Assembly: GCA_900764755.1 (NCBI GenBank)
Contig: CAAFPE010000089.1
Span: 1 to 9,207 of the forward strand
Direction of reading: 5' to 3'
Origin: an uncultured Oscillospiraceae bacterium
GTDB taxonomy: Bacteria > Bacillota > Clostridia > Oscillospirales > Oscillospiraceae
Length of the DNA: 9,207 nt
In this document: piece by piece, positions 5,765-9,207 of the stretch
Position numbering within the stretch: position 1 is the stretch's first letter
Layout of the letters: the number at the start of each line of letters is the position of its first letter
Position numbers and translations under genes: made by a program
The notes under the pieces: model-generated
What the model saw: the letters and a program-made list of their open reading frames with translations, nothing else
Database searches by the model: none
What the model was told of the DNA's origin: nothing

Positions 5765-6682
5765 ATGGCGAAAAAATCATTTTATGAGATCAGTTCCAAC
5801 AAAGGTTATCTCCGGGAAGGCTCCTACCTGGAGGTCAGGCGGCAGATTAACTACCGGGGCGACAGGGCCGACTTCAAGCCGTTTTTGGATGTTCCCATCA
5901 AAGACCTGGAAAAGCAGTTAAAGGAGAGCCAGACAGAGGAAAAGAAAGTCTTTGAGGAGATGAAGAAGGCCGTTACCGCCTGGGATGAGCATGGGGCGCA
6001 GACCCTTCTCCTGCAAAAAGCAATCGAATATCTGAAAACGCCGGAGGTCACGCACACCCGCAACGAGTGGCAGAGGCACAAGGACGGCTCCTGGGAGATC
6101 AGCAACCTGGTCTATAAAATGACATTCAACATCGTCAAGTCTGGCGATGAATGGAAATTGACCTGGGAGTTGTCCTACATGGCCCCCGGTCTGTCCCAAG
6201 AGTATTGGGGCTATACCCGGAGCCCCAGGGAACGCATTGAATACGAGGGAAGCAAGAAGTACAAGACGATGGAGGGGGCACAGAAGTACATCCAGAGCAA
6301 GTTTGACCAGTATGCGCCGTGCTTTGAATCCCTCTCCCCGCCCATCCCGACGGAGGCGAAGGAGTTGTTTTGTGTCAACGGCCAACTCCTGCAAGGGTAT
6401 TCGCTCCAACCCCCGGTCCCGCAGAAGGATAAGGTCACGCTGGAGGACTTGCTGAACTGCCTGGAGGACAGCGATATGGCCGGACCATCGGAGGCGCAGC
6501 CCGTCTCCGGTGAGTCGGCCCTTCCCGCAGAGGAAAAACCCCATGCGGGGCCGCCCCTCTCGGTCCAGGTCCAGGCACAGACGGCGGACGGGGGGAAACA
6601 GGAACCGCCTCCGGCCAAAGCCACCCGCCCAACCGACAGGAAAAAGACGCTGCATAAAAAGCGGCTGGCTATGGCGCGATAG
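5765..6682 (+). CDS. Hypothetical element protein, paralog A (305 aa)
   Basis: Not assigned to a named family. Residues 40-95 are rich in Lys/Glu and predicted helical, possibly coiled coil. The central core includes HTRNEW, SNLVYKMTFNIV, LTWELSY and a SPPIP motif followed by FCVNGQLLQGY. These elements recur in the same order in the next gene, so the two are paralogs. The C-terminal 70 residues are Pro/Lys-rich and probably disordered, ending KKRLAMAR. AGGGAGGTG (5746-5754) is 10 bases from ATG 5765, preferred over ATG 5756, which is directly adjacent to the ribosome binding site. No transmembrane segment or signal peptide is seen. Confidence 0.75.
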   Translation: MAKKSFYEISSNKGYLREGSYLEVRRQINYRGDRADFKPFLDVPIKDLEKQLKESQTEEKKVFEEMKKAVTAWDEHGAQTLLLQKAIEYLKTPEVTHTRNEWQRHKDGSWEISNLVYKMTFNIVKSGDEWKLTWELSYMAPGLSQEYWGYTRSPRERIEYEGSKKYKTMEGAQKYIQSKFDQYAPCFESLSPPIPTEAKELFCVNGQLLQGYSLQPPVPQKDKVTLEDLLNCLEDSDMAGPSEAQPVSGESALPAEEKPHAGPPLSVQVQAQTADGGKQEPPPAKATRPTDRKKTLHKKRLAMAR

Positions 6683-6691
6683 GGGGCGGCT

Positions 6692-7558
6692 ATGGCATAT
6701 ACGCATATCACCCCTGGATGGGAGATCAACGTGTCCGCCCATTACTATCCTGATAAAAAGACGGACCGTGTTGCGGAATTGATCCAACTGCCGCGGGAGG
6801 AGTTAGCCGGTCTGGAGAAGGATAGCGTGCAGCAGGAAGAAGCCATTTTTGCCAAGTTTTCCAGCATAGAGGCCGAATGGAGAAAGCAGGCGGCGGAGAC
6901 CATAGCCATCCGCAAGGCCAGAGAGTATCTGCGGGCCTTGCCGGTGGAGCACACGTCCAACCAGTGGAAGGTCAATCAATTCGGCTGGAACGTATTGAGC
7001 AACATGGTCTATAAAATGTCGTATCGCGTGTCCGAAAATAAAACGCCGGATGGAACTCTTATCAACTGTACTTTGTCCTGGGATATTCATTATAACACGC
7101 TCCAACATCCCACTCCCGACTACACCGGCGACGGCTGGCAGCTCGCCGGACAAAGCGACAAGAGATTCACCGAGAAGGCAGATATGGAGCGTTATCTGCA
7201 AGGCAGGATCAAAGCCTACTCCCACCTGTTCACGGAGGTGTCCCCGCCCATCCCCAAGGGAGAGGAGAGACGCTTTTCCGTCAACGGCATCCTTCTCCCC
7301 GGCTATACCGTGGAGGCTTCCCTGGAAGAACGGGTGGAGGAAATGATTTCCTTTCTGGAGGATGACCCGGCCCTGCTGGAGGAACCGCTGTCCTCCACCC
7401 ATCAAGACACACCACAGGAGGAGGAACCGACTATGGCACAGAAGCTACATACTATGCCCCTAAATCAGCACAGAAACCGGGAGAGTGTGCAAAAGCCGGA
7501 GACCGCCCGGAAAGGGCCCAAGAAACCGCCCCGCCGGAAAACGGCCCCGGTACGGTGA
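6692..7558 (+). CDS. Hypothetical element protein, paralog B (288 aa)
   Basis: A paralog of the preceding gene. Shared order: a Glu/Lys helical segment (residues 30-80), EYLRALPVEHTSNQW, SNMVYKMSYRV, LSWDIHY, a SPPIP motif, then FSVNGILLPGY and an acidic helix. Identity is confined to this core; the N-termini differ. It starts 9 bases after its neighbour with only a weak G-rich ribosome binding site, suggesting coupling. The last 41 codons follow an internal AGGAGGAGG (7416-7424) and an in-frame ATG (7433), so a short basic peptide may be made separately. The protein ends RRKTAPVR. The function is unknown. Confidence 0.75.
   Translation: MAYTHITPGWEINVSAHYYPDKKTDRVAELIQLPREELAGLEKDSVQQEEAIFAKFSSIEAEWRKQAAETIAIRKAREYLRALPVEHTSNQWKVNQFGWNVLSNMVYKMSYRVSENKTPDGTLINCTLSWDIHYNTLQHPTPDYTGDGWQLAGQSDKRFTEKADMERYLQGRIKAYSHLFTEVSPPIPKGEERRFSVNGILLPGYTVEASLEERVEEMISFLEDDPALLEEPLSSTHQDTPQEEEPTMAQKLHTMPLNQHRNRESVQKPETARKGPKKPPRRKTAPVR
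7433..7558 (+). CDS. Possible internal in-frame start: 41-aa basic peptide
   Basis: ATG 7433 lies 8 bases after AGGAGGAGG (7416-7424), the strongest ribosome binding site in this part of the window, inside paralog B and in the same frame. The product, beginning MAQKLHTMPLNQ and ending KTAPVR, would be strongly basic. It may be an alternative product, or a formerly separate small gene fused to its neighbour. Expression is unproven. Confidence 0.35.
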   Translation: MAQKLHTMPLNQHRNRESVQKPETARKGPKKPPRRKTAPVR

Positions 7559-7740
7559 CAGCGGCGCTCGCGCCGCTGTCCGCGCCAGCATGGCATTTTG
7601 ACAGCAAAATGCCGCTGGTCAGGGGCTCCGCCCCTGATACCCCCACGCCGCCGAAAGTCCCCTCAATTTGAGGGAACTTTTTTCCGGGGCACAGGCCCCC
7701 ATTCCCCGCACAACACCAACGCATATCCACTTGATATGCG
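7557..7740. other. Inverted-repeat cluster: candidate oriT or control region
   Basis: The longest gene-free stretch (7559-7770) holds five inverted repeats: GACAGCGGCG with CGCCGCTGTC (7557-7580); GGCATTTTG with CAAAATGCC (7592-7613); TCAGGGGC with GCCCCTGA (7619-7637); palindrome copy 5 (7654-7680); and CGCATATC with GATATGCG (7720-7740). Arms are perfect except for one mismatch in copy 5. Clusters of inverted repeats upstream of mobC and relaxase genes are typical of transfer origins. No nic sequence is recognised, so this is inference; a transcription terminator plus operator array is the alternative. Confidence 0.5.
7654..7680. repeat. Dispersed palindrome, copy 5 (terminator-like)
   Basis: Core at 7660-7674; arms extend to 13 bp with one mismatch (7659/7675) and run into six T residues (7678-7683). 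In the + direction it resembles an intrinsic terminator closing the 4771-7558 operon. Confidence 0.8.
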
Positions 7741-7770
7741 CTATTTGATACCTGAACTGGAGGTGAACAG

Positions 7771-8352
7771 ATGATTGATGAGAAACGGAGCGAGACCCTG
7801 CTCCTGGAGCGGACCCTGCAACGCCTATTTGATGAAACATCCTACCATGTGGAGAGAAGCCCCTGCCGGGGAAAATTCCGGGGCCATAACGATTATTCCA
7901 TCGTGTTCGGGAGCGGACGAAAACTGTTTATCGGGCAGGACCAGCGGAATTATCTGAGCGGTCTGCGGAAACAGGTTGGCTTGATCCAGCATTTTCGGGA
8001 CCACCAGGCCGAGAACACAGAAAAGATCAAAGCCGCGCTTGCCGCCCACAACACCCCCTTTTGTGACGCCGCGGTGGAGATCGTTCCATACAACGGCTCG
8101 ACCGATTTGGTGGTTTATGGCGTCGTGATCCTCACCCACCAGAGCGGCGCCCAACTTCTTTACCGGGAGACTGCAATGCACTTCTATCTGGTGGATGGAG
8201 AAAAGCATGGATATTCCTTTGACAAGTGTATGGCCCACCTGCTGAAAGACGCCTGTGGAGAGCGGGCTTATTGCAAGGAGTTTCCCCTGAAAACTCCCCT
8301 GCCGGAGTCGGAAAAGAGGCCGCAGCATCGGAAAGGAGGCCCCGTCCGATGA
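7771..8352 (+). CDS. Hypothetical protein upstream of mobC (193 aa)
   Basis: Not recognised. Segments visible: a helical N-terminus (TLLLERTLQRLFDETSYHV); a strand region (YSIVFGSGRKLFIG); a helical middle (GLIQHFRDHQAENTEKIKAAL); strands (AVEIVPYNGSTDLVVYGVVIL, AMHFYLVDGEKHGYSF); and a basic end KRPQHRKGGPVR. GGAGGTG lies about 7 bases before ATG 7771. It is the first gene after the inverted-repeat cluster and its stop overlaps the mobC start (ATGA), so it heads the mobilization operon and may take part in relaxosome function by association; this is inference only. Confidence 0.72.
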   Translation: MIDEKRSETLLLERTLQRLFDETSYHVERSPCRGKFRGHNDYSIVFGSGRKLFIGQDQRNYLSGLRKQVGLIQHFRDHQAENTEKIKAALAAHNTPFCDAAVEIVPYNGSTDLVVYGVVILTHQSGAQLLYRETAMHFYLVDGEKHGYSFDKCMAHLLKDACGERAYCKEFPLKTPLPESEKRPQHRKGGPVR

Positions 8353-8654
8353 TGCCCTATAAGACCATCACCCTGCGGCTGGACGCCGCCCATTACGCCC
8401 GGCTGACAGAGACCGCCCGGACCGCCGGGCTCAAGATCGAGCCCATGCTCCGCCAACTCATTATGGGCGTCAATCTCCGGCCCCGGCCCCCCGATACCTA
8501 CGCCGCCCTGCTCCGGAAACTGAACGCCATCGGCAATAATGTGAATCAACTGGCTTATCAAGCCAACGCTAGAGGCGCGGCCACCCAGGACGAGATACGG
8601 GAGGCGGCGCGGCTGGTCCGTCAGGCGGTCCGTCTGGTCCGGAACACACTGTAA
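8349..8654 (+). CDS. mobC: Mobilization relaxosome protein MobC
   Basis: 101 residues. The N-terminal ribbon-helix-helix-like part (TITLRLDAAHYARLTETARTAG) is followed by the characteristic MobC stretch RPPDTYAALLRKLNAIGNN with VNQLAYQAN (about residues 48-75) and a C-terminal helix. MobC proteins bind oriT, help melt the nic region and assist the relaxase. AGGAGG (8334-8339) is 9 bases from ATG 8349; a second ATG follows immediately at 8352. Overlaps both neighbours by 4 and 1 bases (ATGA and TAATG), as in other mobC-relaxase pairs. Length and motifs look complete. Confidence 0.88.
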   Translation: MMPYKTITLRLDAAHYARLTETARTAGLKIEPMLRQLIMGVNLRPRPPDTYAALLRKLNAIGNNVNQLAYQANARGAATQDEIREAARLVRQAVRLVRNTL

Positions 8655-9007
8655 TGGCCTACACCAAGATTTTAGTCATTCACAACCGCCTGGACAAGTG
8701 TGTGGGCTATACCCAGGACCCGGAAAAGACTTCCCTGGAGGCCGCCATCGACTACGCCCTGGACCGGGAGAAAACGGAACAGACCTGCTACGAGACCGCC
8801 ATCAACTGCGACCGGGAGAGGGTCTATGCCGACATGATGGACACCAAGCGGCGCTGGGGCAAGGAGGGGCGGAAACGAAAGGGCTACCACATCATCCAGT
8901 CCTTCGCCCCCGGCGAGGTGACGCCGGACCAGGCCTATGCCGTGGGCGTGGAGTTTGCCCGGCGCCTGCTAACATGGAACGGCTGGCAGAACGCTTTGAA
9001 GGGATGA
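8654..9007 (+). pseudogene. MobP-type relaxase, N-terminal fragment without catalytic histidines
   Basis: 117 residues. The start YTKILVIHNRLDKCVGYTQD, then EQTCYETAINCDRERVYADM, DTKRRWGKEG, KGYHIIQSFAPGEVTPDQA and VGVEFARRLL match clostridial MobP-type relaxases (PF03432). Intact members are several hundred residues long and continue directly after ARRLL into the HxDxxHxHNH metal-binding motif. Here the frame instead reads TWNGWQNALKG and stops. The probable active-site tyrosine region is present, but the metal site needed for nicking is absent. Start ATG overlaps the mobC stop (TAATG). The fragment is most likely inactive; it could still bind DNA. Confidence 0.82.
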
Positions 9008-9138
9008 CCTCTGATGAGTGTAAAAGTGTTCTGGATAAAATACAGGATATGAGCAGGCAGATCGGGCGTTCCATCGATTTGAATATTGAGGCGGAAAAAC
9101 GCAAAAGCCGCACTGCCGAGCGCCGCCCCGTGCGATAA
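8974..9138 (+). pseudogene. Out-of-frame 3' tail of a broken gene (54 codons)
   Basis: Immediately after the relaxase homology ends, frame 1 reads MERLAERFEGMTSDECKSVL, continues as a helical segment and ends SRTAERRPVR. No ribosome binding site precedes ATG 8974. It overlaps the end of the relaxase fragment, so it looks like the 3' end of the same or another gene brought next to the relaxase N-terminus by a deletion. The shared PVR ending supports that it is a genuine coding end of this element. It could also be a short separate gene. Confidence 0.5.
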
Positions 9139-9147
9139 GTCCTCGAT

Positions 9148-9184
9148 GTGGGCGTCTCCCCTTGATGGAGACTAATCCGCCCAC
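9148..9184 (+). repeat. Nested inverted repeats downstream of the relaxase
   Basis: GTGGGC (9148-9153) pairs with GCCCAC (9179-9184). Inside it, GTCTCC (9154-9159) pairs with GGAGAC (9167-9172) around a 7-base loop, leaving TAATCC bulged on the 3' side. There is no T-run. It could be part of a structured RNA, a protein-binding site, or the boundary of an inserted element cut by the window end. Confidence 0.6.
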
Positions 9185-9207
9185 CGTCCCCAGTCAAGGC
9201 CGGGCGA

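Noticed and set aside
5918..6787. Minus-strand open frame of 289 codons antisense to paralog A
   Set aside because: The + strand frame has a good ribosome binding site, a paralog and operon context; the antisense frame has only composition-driven residues.
9130..9140. GTGCG start of a group II intron
   Set aside because: The five bases match the usual intron 5' end, but here they encode the V and R of the recurrent PVR end followed by a stop, as in five other genes with different bases.

Overview
The window is a GC-rich (by eye well above 50%) stretch in which every supportable gene is on the + strand. Genes are packed head to tail with strong AGGAGG/GGAGGTG ribosome binding sites and several ATGA or TAATG overlaps. 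The gene set (RepA_N-type replication initiator, ParB-family protein, ArdC-like antirestriction metallopeptidase, an LPD28-like protein, MobC and a MobP-type relaxase) is what I know from integrative conjugative or mobilizable elements of gut Clostridia (Oscillospiraceae/Lachnospiraceae-like hosts). I infer a maintenance-and-mobilization segment of such an element. The assignment is from memory of families; no search was run.

Layout. 1-1092: a C13 tract, then repA, which carries 23-bp iteron-like repeats inside its coding sequence and is split in two by a frameshift at about 690-740. 1111-1359: a small unknown gene. 1390-3156: a ParB protein with two ParB-type domains and an N-terminal 20-residue repeat region; no ParA is present. 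3162-3452: a small unknown gene ending in an intrinsic terminator. 3528-4252: an ArdC-like gene with an internal deletion and frameshift. 4297-4756: a conserved element gene broken at a C7 run. 4771-5175: LPD28-like protein. 5172-5747: unknown. 5765-6682 and 6692-7558: two paralogous unknown genes. 7557-7740: a noncoding block of inverted repeats, a candidate oriT or control region. 7771-8352: unknown. 8349-8654: MobC. 8654-9007: relaxase N-terminus lacking its histidine motif. 8974-9138: an out-of-frame tail. 9148-9184: a nested hairpin.

Three patterns stand out. First, six proteins end in the same residues, Pro-Val-Arg, after a basic tail, each time with different synonymous codons, which points to a protein-level C-terminal signal. 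Second, a palindrome with core CCCTCAATTTGAGGG recurs five times, always at gene ends. Third, four genes (repA, ardC-like, the 4297 gene, relaxase) are broken by frameshift or deletion. This suggests either a decaying, trans-dependent element or indel errors in the assembly; the two large internal losses are harder to explain as base-call errors.

How the genes fit together: RepA and ParB would serve replication and maintenance of the excised or plasmid form. The ArdC-like protein would protect incoming single-stranded DNA. MobC and the relaxase would process oriT, and the unknown middle genes are accessory proteins of the transfer operon. With the relaxase truncated before its catalytic histidines, transfer would need a relaxase from elsewhere.
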